DNA from: a virus | DNA length: 27,200 nt | Virus record (IMG/VR): IMGVR_UViG_3300010150_000124 | Span: 1 to 27,200 of that record | Reading direction: 5' to 3' (one strand) | Part shown: piece by piece, positions 11,501 to 17,741 of the stretch | Numbering within the stretch: position 1 is the first letter of the stretch | How the letters are laid out: every line of letters begins with the position of its first letter | The notes under the pieces: model-generated | What the model was told of the DNA's origin: nothing | What the model saw: only the letters and a program-made list of their open reading frames with translations | Database searches by the model: none | Made by a program: the position numbers and the translations under genes

Positions 11501-12423
11501 ATATTTAATAAAGGATTTGTTGATGTTTCTTCTGTCATAATGTCATACCAGTTATTCAAAGCTAAACTAGCTTTTTCTGTTTGTGTAAGTTCTCTTTGCA
11601 ATTCTTTTTCTTGTATTCGTATTTCATCAAGAGTATTTTCTTTTGTCGCTTGTATAGCAGCTTCTATATCAGTTTGCTGAACATATCCTTCTCCATCAGC
11701 ATCTACTACACCTTGTGTAGCTAACCATGCTTTTGATTTAACTTCTACATCAACTAAAGAATCTACTGGTGTATCTAAACCAAAGATGTTTAACAAAGTT
11801 TCTGGAGCTGTTGTAACATAATTATTTAAGGTTAGTAAAAATGCTCTTGCTCTTACACTTGCTGCTTTCCATTCTTGTTGATTATCATTACGACCTTTTT
11901 TTTCAAACTCAATCATGTCTTGTCTAGTAAGACCATCTTCAGCAAGTATCTGTTCTTCGTATTGTGCATAAGGCACACCTAATTGATTGACTACACCTCT
12001 CTGAAGAATATCAAAAATGCTATTAAGACCCATAAAAAGAGTGCCTGTCATAAACTTATTACTTTTGTCGTAACCTAAATCTTTTCTTGTTTTCTTTAAT
12101 ATCTCATCATTGTTACGAACTATTTGTTGTACTTTCTTTAGATAATCTGTAATAGCATTTGGTTTGCCATTAGTTAAATTAACTTGTATAGGTTTAGTAG
12201 TTTTATATAAGTCATAATATTGTTCTGGTGTAACATTTAACTCTGCTGCTGATACTACTAACTCATCCATTTCTAATGAGTTTAAATCTTTTAAGTCTTG
12301 GAAGTTTTGAGTAAGTGCATCTAAATCAGTATTAGCTTTAGTAGCATCTTTCTTTTTAGTATATGCAATACTTTCGTTTTGTTTCTCAAAGAAGTCTTTG
12401 TTCCATTTATGATAAATGCTCAT
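5575..12423 (-). CDS. 2282-aa giant virion protein (internal/ejection or tape-measure type candidate)
   Basis: This single frame covers a quarter of the window. The start ATG 12423 overlaps the upstream stop (TAATG). It is long, mostly helical and polar, with isolated hydrophobic stretches (GIAGIMGGAMNLVAMYF around residue 410; GGGLFPPVGPAIALPVGV in the last third). A segment near residues 1690-1730 (RVGFAFFEAWREVLGRYYN) resembles what I have seen in very large marine-phage virion proteins. I see no polymerase, protease or lysozyme motif. It lies close after the portal in the operon. Proteins of this size in phages are usually tape measures, ejection proteins or virion RNA polymerases; the first two fit better, since I find no T7-like or N4-like polymerase motif. 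In-frame GTTTAAAC copies occur at 8883 (PLFKQG) and 10531. Confidence 0.8.
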   Translation of the reverse strand: MSIYHKWNKDFFEKQNESIAYTKKKDATKANTDLDALTQNFQDLKDLNSLEMDELVVSAAELNVTPEQYYDLYKTTKPIQVNLTNGKPNAITDYLKKVQQIVRNNDEILKKTRKDLGYDKSNKFMTGTLFMGLNSIFDILQRGVVNQLGVPYAQYEEQILAEDGLTRQDMIEFEKKGRNDNQQEWKAASVRARAFLLTLNNYVTTAPETLLNIFGLDTPVDSLVDVEVKSKAWLATQGVVDADGEGYVQQTDIEAAIQATKENTLDEIRIQEKELQRELTQTEKASLALNNWYDIMTEETSTNPLLNILGESTPVAENRKLREGYEKAQISSNIGDFASYLVTGNMPGRYSPENVIYEETQELYDLKVLQAEQAFDTGQISITQKNELVDKLEDERDEELSKVAFDPNKGIAGIMGGAMNLVAMYFTDPVVMFAKGVGIAGKVPEKFDEVLAGAQKEMKRFIDEGGTVAEFWQNNDEILDGIATVLVEANNANQPTFLNMINSGFNHKFAKTVADATDPAIIKEGLIDGFNNGYVSDMVFGKSSLGKTGQFRIQSKVISDNLINTFGAKDIDNSITATGNKVLGSTLKEMVNGTDIRLPNRGQVDLRNIQEAVVMFARVGNVFKVPQTRLNKLLIDFYNAADEGLYTKAQDIYYDGLLRTEGALQLRYLYGLSDGEITEFFGKMKQGPRMFSDDVGDFLTPSRTNEFYPVDEIDILTKRQFSGQVEGIEIPQEFTKNSIELLNQFRGYSIEIPDVVDIIKTTSQRRRLRAKALIEKEGIDKVFDKARKAFEDGKRGTFWDEETPMGAEIAAISKGLGDPGILFKGQEKVLSSIEKGTFGIVRGVFYPLQLLGRFSYPAKLTVDGHIRASLLGVRSAFRSPVKFLRFLLNDANGALARALGYTPETSLVGPYKITRPLEFKSKSLQGLNEKLPMPVRKALGVLQDSAEYGIPELQSLSSASPTFAFGRRFPDTGYDLINKVGTKNVPMPDGVLDFKLSDEYIEAVQEYFFEYIDDDLAMITAALMKQGLDYTDIAKFYQETPSVQAIIEQANKMMQSRNVYSRGTLPIAYKTEDYDELAKHYVQSINNVTGGSADMIDIIATGKVGRVDLRSADSMTPENLAIYNAKMKKLTVKNQTNMPNQMPKQKPELDERTAFQKGLDSLFFATAQMEADLIRVPLFKQGYEHFIEAGIPFTSKQGLNKIMNAHKDPESPIKLSDEIFRLVQDEYNAIKNLAPDLAVVERTVPVKVFDNGDSLSIIAYSDNGQKQITSLKRLDTFNNELTFDLNLYNTELKVFKKQSAVADYRLGDDGDAIGVYNFSINKSEAIINGSIPDRDALVRAVTNALDESVDAEALVDDAIEYLASSQGKFDKTITKQELFEVLGIDGSTPNVVGLKVKLQKGKTTKKVKNAQGEITHDVGISTLNRVVGKKVARPILRKKADVEDAIDRAYEYIKANPEGWSIDLGRKNNTNIPGYYVSPYKTRELILDTPVTRKQIEDFIIKNKTLLKKEDHVLGGWIENDKLYLDVSIKIKKGVAAQVIDGTDEALAKAQYIAILADQKAIGNITSAGYQGAIPSNTAGAFDVIRRAGQDLLIGSNKKILKPNRAITSPRAGAVIGNDVLQAAGIRAIVDEKAGIVKILKPQTNPILNEKTFSGDYQSMLDLSDIKSASTPRVMSMEDLHERAVEYAFELHSRLLYNLTERGFFSQAYRVGFAFFEAWREVLGRYYNLGLANPKAIAQIGFGYRKGIEHNFIYEDPSGEKYLIVPVGGTPFEDYVKTEGRGAFTDDMSLADSKIIAKRGIPLSALNVGGGGLFPPVGPAIALPVGVLVKNKPKAKKNLEKYVFGGFELTGARYDSLEDIPGILAETTIPSVGKNLFNQLATNLDTKGLDEDQWLSSINTGYQVAGILRPDLADDQQALETVAMTLAANFFQLKAWDRFVNPFIPRLSIMYAIEGNEVAFGEWYGTKGEDSGLVYNNFVELSVIHGFYQDIKDEYVMTLGPQGEFYALLEVAKLLGLDNRDLSEGFTSTALQLKGKNISQGGILPRTTPEYDFVLDNPELAAEYGPVLTLFAPGLDEGNVDYGGVSYISNLGLFSPKTPDEFYVSTQTFLASAIEVATKDYWSKVIDNSTADPGERVARKKAKFALIEADLEKMFPMAYGNSAELNKVLGSDYETGVPNDVLIDYLERAVKDPRLDNFDNRNEIALYLNFRAQAIDAVADSRGYPIEKDAMRWISTSDTIQAQEVRNQLYTKAQEIGRNNPKFLVIFDKVFSYELTRFGLEG

Positions 12424-12758
12424 TAGAACCTCTGATTAGTTACTGGTGCTTTTTCCTTAATTAACTCTATAAGTATTTGAGTATCTGAACCTACTGGCAA
12501 ACTAACTGTTTTTTGTGGGTTACTATCAAATGTTCCAGGTTCATCTTCCCTTTCAGTACCTTTAGCAAATATATCTTCTGGTGTATATTGCATAGGTGCT
12601 CCACCTTGTGGTAATGCTTCTGCTGTAGAAGATTGATTTACTGCAGCTATCTGTTCTTCTTGTTGTTTGTATCCACCAAATTCATCAGAACCTGGTATAG
12701 GTTTTAAAACTAAATCTTGATATGCTCCATCTATTTTAGGTTTTCTACCACCTGGCAT
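12423..12758 (-). CDS. 111-aa small virion-operon protein
   Basis: I place the start at ATG 12758 (MPGGRKPKIDGAYQDLV), with GAGG nine bases upstream. An in-frame ATG at 12773 would add MRMIT. The product is Pro/Gly/Gln-rich with an ordered-looking C-terminus (PVGSDTQILIELIKEKAPV). The TAATG junction couples it to the 2282-aa gene, and it overlaps the preceding small gene by 14 bases. Head-tail connector and scaffold proteins often occur in this position, but no family is recognised here. Confidence 0.65.
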   Translation of the reverse strand: MPGGRKPKIDGAYQDLVLKPIPGSDEFGGYKQQEEQIAAVNQSSTAEALPQGGAPMQYTPEDIFAKGTEREDEPGTFDSNPQKTVSLPVGSDTQILIELIKEKAPVTNQRF

Positions 12759-12981
12759 TGTTATCATCCTCATCTGGTTCTTCTATTTCAAACCCCATAC
12801 TTATACTAAACCATACACCAGGTAATGGTGTAGGTAAAATAAATGCACCTAAAGGAACATCCCCTTGTACAAATAAATCTCTAACCATTGTTGAATCAGA
12901 TTCTATTTCTGGAATATCCCAATCTTCGTTATTTATAATATTAAAAAATCTTGCATTTACTTCTGCTGGGTTTTTAGCCAA
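12745..12981 (-). CDS. 78-aa small virion-operon protein with TTG start
   Basis: The longest frame reaches 13041 but would overlap the portal gene by 68 bases. A TTG at 12981 preceded by a perfect AGGAGG (12987-12992, spacing 5) overlaps the portal end by only 8 bases and gives MAKNPAEVNARFFNIINNED. I prefer that start. The AGGAGG also encodes portal Pro-Gly codons, which leaves doubt. The product is acidic overall (FEIEEPDEDDNN near the end) with a hydrophobic middle (VPLGAFILPTPLPGVWFSIS). The function is unknown. Its position between the portal and an unknown small protein suggests a connector or assembly factor. Confidence 0.55.
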   Translation of the reverse strand: MAKNPAEVNARFFNIINNEDWDIPEIESDSTMVRDLFVQGDVPLGAFILPTPLPGVWFSISMGFEIEEPDEDDNNARW

Positions 12982-14758
12982 GAGGTCCTCCTGGTGGGAG
13001 TCCTGGTCCTGCTGATAATTGTTCAGGTGGTAATCCTCCACCTAGTTGTGCTAAAACAGAAGCAATATCTGGTTCACCTTGTGGAACCTGTGGTCCACCT
13101 GCACCACCTAAAGCAGCTTCTTGTGGTGTCATTTCTGGTTCTTCTGGTGTGTAAAACTTATCAAGAATCTCTGACATATTTTGTGGGTTTTTTCTTATCT
13201 CTATAGCTGCCATAGTTGCTTTACTATCTCCTTGTGCAGCTTGTGCCATTAATGATTCAAATAATACATTCTCTGCTTTTTCAGAGTTAACTCTGTTTTG
13301 TACTTGGGATATATTATCTATACCATCAAGGTTCTCTTGTAATGTTTGCATATCTATTACGCCCTGTTGTTTTAGTTGCAGCCCTGTTATTATTTTTTGT
13401 GGTTCGTCAAATCCTGCCATAACGCCATAGACTCTTCTAGTCTTGTACATTTCAGCAATATCTGTTCCTGGGTCATAAGATTCTTTGAATGCAGTTCCTT
13501 TTCTAAATCCTGCAATAGGTTTTCTTTGACCTTTATACATAATCTCATCCCACTCTAATCTCTTAGCATCTACTTCTTCTAGTGCATCAGTTAATACTGT
13601 TTGATATTCTCTTACATGTAATGATGCTGACTGTCCTAGTTCTTCTAATCCTCTACCAGTAACAAAAGCATTAGGGCTTTGTCCATCATCAGATACTGGA
13701 TAAGATGCACCAAGTCTTAAATGTCTTTCAAGTCTATCTATTTGTTGGAACAACTGATAAGGCAAATTATTAGTTGGTTTGCTAACTTGCGAACCAGGTG
13801 TCAAGTAATTGACAGCGAATCTACCTTTTCTATATTGTCCAGATTCTATCTCGCCAATGATGTTGGTTTCTGTGAACACAGCATCTTCCATAGCAATAAC
13901 AGATAGAACATTGATTTTTGCCATATTTGACATCAAGCCAATAACATGATGAAACTGACTTTGCATTTGGTCAAAGCTGTAACGCTTTGCTATGACAAAT
14001 CTTGGTCCTGATTTAAGAGGGTTAGGAATGAAATCTAATATTATTCTATTTTCAGGTAAGAAAACATAAGTACCTTCTTGGTCATAATACTCTGCAACTA
14101 CTTTACCTGTACCATCTGCGTTAGCCCATCCTTCGTCATAACTAGAAGCATACGCCATAGTATTGTATTCTGTACTTACTTCATCAAGTATTACATTTTT
14201 GTGTTTTGGATACATCTCTGCAAGTGTTTTATGAGGTACTCTTTGTACTACAGCCAACTCTGTTGGTTGTTGGTCTACGCCAAAGTATCCTGGATAACAT
14301 AGATAAGGGTCTCTTATCTCTGCTACTGGATATGGTATTCCATTAGCATCTTTCTTTTCTTTTAGTATCCATACAGCAAAACCATAACCAGGTAACCACC
14401 TACCTATTTGTGGTAGTTGTTTTTCTAGTTTTTGCATATCATCATACGCATGTACGATTCTCTCTAGCTTTTCTGCTCTCTTAGTAGCTCTCTCTGAATC
14501 TTTATCATTGTATATATCTACTTTTAAATCTGGGGCTCTACCTAATTTTTGTGCAAATCTTTCTAATGCAGACATTAACAAGTTAGGTGCTGGTAATTGT
14601 TTGTAGTCCATATCACGCATATCTTTACCTAGTAATGCTTTTAATCCATCTGCACCACCATTCATAATTGCTCTTATGTTTGCTTTATCAGATACAAAAT
14701 CTGAGTGCATAGCTCTCAGTTCATATACTCTTGAATAAAGCTCGTCAACTGTTTTCAT
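12974..14758 (-). CDS. Probable portal protein
   Basis: This 594-aa protein is encoded directly downstream of large terminase, the usual place for a portal. The portal is the dodecameric ring through which DNA enters and leaves the head. ATG 14758 overlaps the terminase stop (ATGA) with GGAG just upstream; a TTG three codons earlier is an alternative. The sequence shows portal-like traits: a helical N-terminus, an aromatic beta-rich middle (WLPGYGFAVWILKEKKD, then AEIRDPYLCYPGYFG), a long helical crown or stem region, and a disordered Pro/Gly-rich C-terminus (GGAGGPQVPQGEPD and PPGGPLG). Size is within the portal range. The assignment rests mainly on synteny plus these traits. Confidence 0.75.
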   Translation of the reverse strand: MKTVDELYSRVYELRAMHSDFVSDKANIRAIMNGGADGLKALLGKDMRDMDYKQLPAPNLLMSALERFAQKLGRAPDLKVDIYNDKDSERATKRAEKLERIVHAYDDMQKLEKQLPQIGRWLPGYGFAVWILKEKKDANGIPYPVAEIRDPYLCYPGYFGVDQQPTELAVVQRVPHKTLAEMYPKHKNVILDEVSTEYNTMAYASSYDEGWANADGTGKVVAEYYDQEGTYVFLPENRIILDFIPNPLKSGPRFVIAKRYSFDQMQSQFHHVIGLMSNMAKINVLSVIAMEDAVFTETNIIGEIESGQYRKGRFAVNYLTPGSQVSKPTNNLPYQLFQQIDRLERHLRLGASYPVSDDGQSPNAFVTGRGLEELGQSASLHVREYQTVLTDALEEVDAKRLEWDEIMYKGQRKPIAGFRKGTAFKESYDPGTDIAEMYKTRRVYGVMAGFDEPQKIITGLQLKQQGVIDMQTLQENLDGIDNISQVQNRVNSEKAENVLFESLMAQAAQGDSKATMAAIEIRKNPQNMSEILDKFYTPEEPEMTPQEAALGGAGGPQVPQGEPDIASVLAQLGGGLPPEQLSAGPGLPPGGPLG

Positions 14759-16677
14759 GTTCTCCAAACATCTATATCTATATCTAGCCCTGAGTATCCA
14801 CTAAAGCTAGGTTCGTATTCCATACCCATTGTAGCAAGTCTTTCTTTTTGTAAACGCCTTATTGTTTTCATTGGAAACCAACTTGCCATAACTAAATCAG
14901 ATTTCTGTCCAACGCTTCTACTCTTGTTTTGTGCAGAACTAAAATATACTAACTGACTTGTATATAAGTTTACCTTTTCTTGTGCTTCAAAGCTACGATA
15001 AGGTAAATTAATTAGCTTTTGTTCAAACAATGGTCTCATAGCTGTAACACCATAAACTGGGTCATGCTTGTTGCCATAAGTTTGTGTACCTTCTAAAAAA
15101 ATACCATGCTTACCTGCGAACTCTCTAATTGATTTATCTTGTCGTATCGCTCTCTGAAATCCATTCTCTTCAATAACCCAGTGTGCTAGGTTATATTTTT
15201 GAAACCAACTCTTTATTATTTCTAATGCTACTGGAATACCTCCACCTAAACTATTCTCCATATCTATCATAAAGAGTTTATCTGTCTGTTGGTCATATCC
15301 CCACAAAAACGCAGCTTGGTATCCTGTTGACGCAGGGTCAAGTCCTGCAATAAGTCTTACATTATTTGGTATGTGTCCTATGTCTCTGTTTTGGTCTCTA
15401 CATTCTTCTATCTCTGGTCTGTCAAATAAACTCATACCATCTGGCATAGCTACATTAAGATAAACCATTTCATAGATTGCTCTACCACCTGTAGTCTCTG
15501 CAGCTTTCTTTCTATCCATAAGCCATTTGTATGTTCTCTTCTTAGCCCATAACATACACTCTTGATGTAACTCATTATCCCAATCAGATTTTGTACAAGC
15601 AGTATCATGTGCTTCTTCTACAATAGTTAACCATGATTCGTTGTCTAACAAGTGTGAATACAAATCGTCATAGTGTTGTCTTGAACCTATTACAACCATA
15701 GCTGTATGTTCCTCTTTACGACTTGACAATGTTGTAGTCCACCAGTTTCTTGTGTTCTCTCTTGATGCAGGTTGCATAGTAGAACTGTGGTCCTCAATGT
15801 CATCTGCAATAATTATGTCACAGTCACGAGAAAGAATCTTTCCACCTCTACCAATACCTACCATAGTAGGAGATTTAATACCAGTAACAGTACGAGTACC
15901 AACAGTAAAACCATTCTGTGACCAAGACTTACCAGTTCTACTTGTAGGTTTAAACTTAGGTCCAGGTCCACATATCTCTTCTATTAATAATTCGTTACTC
16001 TCTAGTTGGTCAAGTACAGAACTGACTGCGTTCTTTGAAATCTCTTCGTTACCACCAACCCATAATATTCTTATGTTTGGTTTTGTGCATATTAACCATA
16101 CTGCAAAATGTATTAACAAATCAGTTTTACCATGTCGTGGTGGTGATAATATCATCTGCTGATTACCATGCTCTATTGCTTCTAAGATAGAATTAATCCA
16201 TTTGATGTGAAAGTCTGGTGTTTCGTATGGGTCGCCTGTTTCTGTTTGAAAATATCTGTCTCTAAAATTTCTAAAGTCTTCTAATGATTTCTCTGCTACC
16301 TGTGGTAACTCCCAGGTCTTTCTTGCTTCTTCTTGTTCTAAATCTTCTATGTATGCTTGATACGCCATAGATACTGCTGCTACAGAAGTTTCAAGTATCT
16401 TTGCTACATCTTGTATAGTTGTTTTTTGTCTCAGTATATCTTTACCTAAACCTGATTCTTTTAGGTCGTTATAAACTACACCTCTACGACTTTGTACATT
16501 TTGTTTACTAGGTATAACTAATTCGTCTTCTGTTTGTACCCATTCAACACCTTTAGCTTTAGCTCTTTTCTTTTGTGTCTGTATTCTGTTAGCACATCTA
16601 TCGCTACAATATTTTGTACGCTTACCACTAAGAACTCTTTTACACCCTGCAGCGTAACATAATTTTCTATCTGGCAT
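14755..16677 (-). CDS. terL: Terminase large subunit with N-terminal zinc finger
   Basis: This 640-aa packaging motor has an ATPase and a nuclease domain. Walker A is LSPPRHGKTDLL (about residues 177-188), Walker B is CDIIIADDIEDH (286-297), and the nuclease shows AGLDPAST (Asp447), VIEENG (Glu503/504) and KSDLVMAS (Asp594). Ahead of the motor there is an extra N-terminal part: Cys7, Cys12, Cys24 and Cys28 in a short basic zinc-finger-like unit, then an HTH-like segment (TTIQDVAKILETSVAAVSMA, about 86-105). No separate small terminase is seen nearby, so the extra part could serve DNA recognition; that is inference. The start ATG overlaps the preceding 32-aa zinc-ribbon gene by 11 bases. Confidence 0.95.
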   Translation of the reverse strand: MPDRKLCYAAGCKRVLSGKRTKYCSDRCANRIQTQKKRAKAKGVEWVQTEDELVIPSKQNVQSRRGVVYNDLKESGLGKDILRQKTTIQDVAKILETSVAAVSMAYQAYIEDLEQEEARKTWELPQVAEKSLEDFRNFRDRYFQTETGDPYETPDFHIKWINSILEAIEHGNQQMILSPPRHGKTDLLIHFAVWLICTKPNIRILWVGGNEEISKNAVSSVLDQLESNELLIEEICGPGPKFKPTSRTGKSWSQNGFTVGTRTVTGIKSPTMVGIGRGGKILSRDCDIIIADDIEDHSSTMQPASRENTRNWWTTTLSSRKEEHTAMVVIGSRQHYDDLYSHLLDNESWLTIVEEAHDTACTKSDWDNELHQECMLWAKKRTYKWLMDRKKAAETTGGRAIYEMVYLNVAMPDGMSLFDRPEIEECRDQNRDIGHIPNNVRLIAGLDPASTGYQAAFLWGYDQQTDKLFMIDMENSLGGGIPVALEIIKSWFQKYNLAHWVIEENGFQRAIRQDKSIREFAGKHGIFLEGTQTYGNKHDPVYGVTAMRPLFEQKLINLPYRSFEAQEKVNLYTSQLVYFSSAQNKSRSVGQKSDLVMASWFPMKTIRRLQKERLATMGMEYEPSFSGYSGLDIDIDVWRT

Positions 16678-16765
16678 AACCAGTACACTTTTTATTCATA
16701 CACTTCATGTTGTCCTTGGGTTTTAGTACCTCTCCACATTTTGGACAGGGTATAGTAATGGTCAA
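16667..16765 (-). CDS. 32-aa zinc-ribbon micro-protein
   Basis: Starting at TTG 16765, right after the stop of the 46-aa gene and in the same frame, the product reads MTITIPCPKCGEVLKPKDNM then KCMNKKCTGYAR. The paired CPKC and CMNKKC motifs are a compact zinc ribbon. It overlaps the terminase start by 11 bases. No clear Shine-Dalgarno sequence precedes the TTG, so it may be made by reinitiation or by readthrough of the preceding TAA. The clean cysteine pattern argues it is coding. Role unknown; a nucleic-acid or terminase partner is a guess from position. Confidence 0.55.
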   Translation of the reverse strand: MTITIPCPKCGEVLKPKDNMKCMNKKCTGYAR

Positions 16766-16906
16766 TTATTTTTTCTTTTTTTTGGGAAAGCCTTTTTTCA
16801 TGTTAGCGTAAGCCTTTGGACTAATTGTAGAATTCTTTTTAGACCTACTTGTTCCTGCTTTTTTACGCTTGTTCATGTTGTAGTATAAACCTTTTTTAGC
16901 TGCCAT
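16766..16906 (-). CDS. 46-aa Lys-rich basic micro-protein
   Basis: ATG 16906 follows a strong AAGGATGAG site made from the end of the upstream gene. The product begins MAAKKGLYYNMNKRKKAGTS and ends GFPKKKKK. It is highly basic and contains an STISPKAYANM stretch. I recall similar short Lys-rich proteins in marine phage contigs near terminase. It is likely to bind nucleic acid (charge only), perhaps during packaging. Its stop is followed in the same frame by the zinc-ribbon reading frame. Confidence 0.7.
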   Translation of the reverse strand: MAAKKGLYYNMNKRKKAGTSRSKKNSTISPKAYANMKKGFPKKKKK

Positions 16907-16915
16907 AACTCATCC

Positions 16916-17173
16916 TTACCACATTTTACAAGACCAATATCTTGGACTTGTTTTATCTTTAGCTGTATCACATTTATGTCTTGCTCTGAATGATTTTCTA
17001 GCTTCTGGGTTATCTTTACGAATCTCCATATTAGGGTCTCCAAACATAACCTTTTTAACTTTGCCACCATCTTGTACAAAGACTTTAAACTTTTTACGAC
17101 CATGACCTGGCTCACCCTTACCAATCCTAGATGGACTGTTGAGTTTGACAGATTTACCTTGATACTCAGCCAT
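16916..17173 (-). CDS. 85-aa conserved phage protein with RYWSCKMW C-terminus
   Basis: The product has a basic Gly-rich N-terminus, a KKFKVFVQDGGKVKKVMFGD strand pair, then NMEIRKDNPEARKSFRARHK and a C-terminal Cys/Trp motif (PRYWSCKMW). His66, Cys68 and Cys82 could bind zinc. I recall this GDPNMxI...RKSFRARHxC...RYWSCKxW signature as recurrent in marine phages, often close to head or packaging genes, with function unknown. It is the second gene of the late operon, two bases after the 23-aa gene, and is followed closely by the 46-aa gene. Confidence 0.8.
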   Translation of the reverse strand: MAEYQGKSVKLNSPSRIGKGEPGHGRKKFKVFVQDGGKVKKVMFGDPNMEIRKDNPEARKSFRARHKCDTAKDKTSPRYWSCKMW

Positions 17174-17175
17174 AT

Positions 17176-17247
17176 TTACTTCTTTTTCTTTTTACCTTTT
17201 TTGGATTTTTTCTTCATCCCTTTTGGGTAACCAATACCTTTTGGCAT
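17176..17247 (-). CDS. 23-aa Lys-rich leader micro-protein, first gene of late operon
   Basis: ATG 17247 is preceded by AGGAG at a spacing of 6. The product begins MPKGIGYPKGMKKKSKKG and continues with lysines to the stop, two bases before the next ATG. Thirteen of 23 residues are Lys. Good ribosome-binding site, tight spacing and shared style with the 46-aa protein support it as a real gene. I recall similar GYPKG-(K)n peptides from marine phages. It may bind DNA or RNA; the sequence alone does not say. Confidence 0.65.
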   Translation of the reverse strand: MPKGIGYPKGMKKKSKKGKKKKK

Positions 17248-17283
17248 AATTGCTCCTAACTTATAATCTTTATAATAACACAA

Positions 17284-17329
17284 AACGCCACACATGGTGG
17301 CGTTCTGTTCGTACAGTTGTCCAAACTGT
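17284..17329 (-). promoter_or_regulatory. Two adjacent hairpins in the 5' leader of the late operon
   Basis: The first is a perfect 8-bp stem (AACGCCAC at 17284-17291 with GTGGCGTT at 17297-17304, 5-base loop), followed on the minus strand by a short T run, like a weak terminator. The second (ACAGTT 17313-17318 with AACTGT 17324-17329) lies just upstream. They sit 37 bases before the first late gene, so they could be a leader attenuator or an RNA processing or stability element. Confidence 0.5.
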
Positions 17330-17512
17330 TATGAAAAATATAACAATCCACAAAAACATTTCTCTATTACACTGTACACCACATACTGTTCCTAGATGAA
17401 AAGTCTTCCTTTCTTATTATAAAATTGAAGCGTATCCTCATACGCAGCACCTGGATTTTCCAGGTACAAGTACTATAGTACGCCCCCTGATTTAGTAGTG
17501 AAAAAAATTTTT
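17330..17512. other. Hairpin-rich non-coding stretch upstream of the late operon
   Basis: No gene is seen here. It holds three further inverted repeats in a row: GCGTAT/ATACGC (17430-17445), ACCTGGA/TCCAGGT (17449-17465) and the 12-base palindrome GTACTATAGTAC (17470-17481), then an AAAAAAATTTTTTT tract (17501-17514) that overlaps the stop of the adjacent zinc-finger gene. A minus-strand TATAAT (17416-17421) is a candidate -10 box for the late operon, but no good -35 lies 17 bases before it. I tested the region as a tRNA and it does not fold as one. Confidence 0.45.
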
Positions 17513-17617
17513 TTATATATGCCCTCTGTTGCAGTCGTAACATAGATTAGTTTTGCCATCAAGTAAAGTAACCTTGTAGCAGGATTCACAAGTGTATTGG
17601 TCCTTTGATTTGCTCAT
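17513..17617 (-). CDS. 34-aa zinc-finger micro-protein
   Basis: ATG 17617 overlaps the upstream stop (ATGA). The product reads MSKSKDQYTCESCYKVTLLD then GKTNLCYDCNRGHI. The CESC and CYDC pairs, 13 residues apart, form a minimal treble-clef or zinc-ribbon site. It is the second of a two-gene zinc-finger unit that precedes the late operon. Role unknown. An AT-rich palindromic tract at its end may stop transcription. Confidence 0.6.
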   Translation of the reverse strand: MSKSKDQYTCESCYKVTLLDGKTNLCYDCNRGHI

Positions 17618-17721
17618 TCTTCTTCAAACTCTCTGCAACCTGCACACACACCATTGATGAGCTCGTCCTCCCAGTAGGGATGTAAGCATATATCACAATC
17701 AGTAACATAAATAAAATCCAT
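17614..17721 (-). CDS. 35-aa zinc-finger micro-protein
   Basis: ATG 17721 has AGGA eight bases upstream. The product reads MDFIYVTDCDICLHPYWEDE then LINGVCAGCREFEEE. CDIC and CAGC pairs with a His and aromatic residues between them form a compact zinc site. It is coupled to the next zinc-finger gene by ATGA. Two such genes in tandem with overlapping ends make a chance cysteine pattern unlikely. The function is unknown. The overlapping longer frame on this strand (start 17774) lacks such a pattern, so I read it as a shadow. Confidence 0.6.
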   Translation of the reverse strand: MDFIYVTDCDICLHPYWEDELINGVCAGCREFEEE

Positions 17722-17741
17722 GTTTGTATCCTAACAGATAA

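Noticed and set aside
5575-12423. A virion RNA polymerase of the N4 type in the giant protein
   Set aside because: I looked for single-subunit polymerase motifs and did not find them by eye, and the protein is shorter than N4 vRNAP.
16873-17124. An 83-codon minus-strand frame overlapping the 85-aa gene
   Set aside because: It is a shifted-frame shadow of the RYWSCKMW gene, which has the recognised signature and proper spacing.
17425-17490. A possible tRNA in the hairpin series
   Set aside because: There is no acceptor stem pairing, no TTC-type T-loop and the anticodon-like loop lacks the conserved T before the anticodon.
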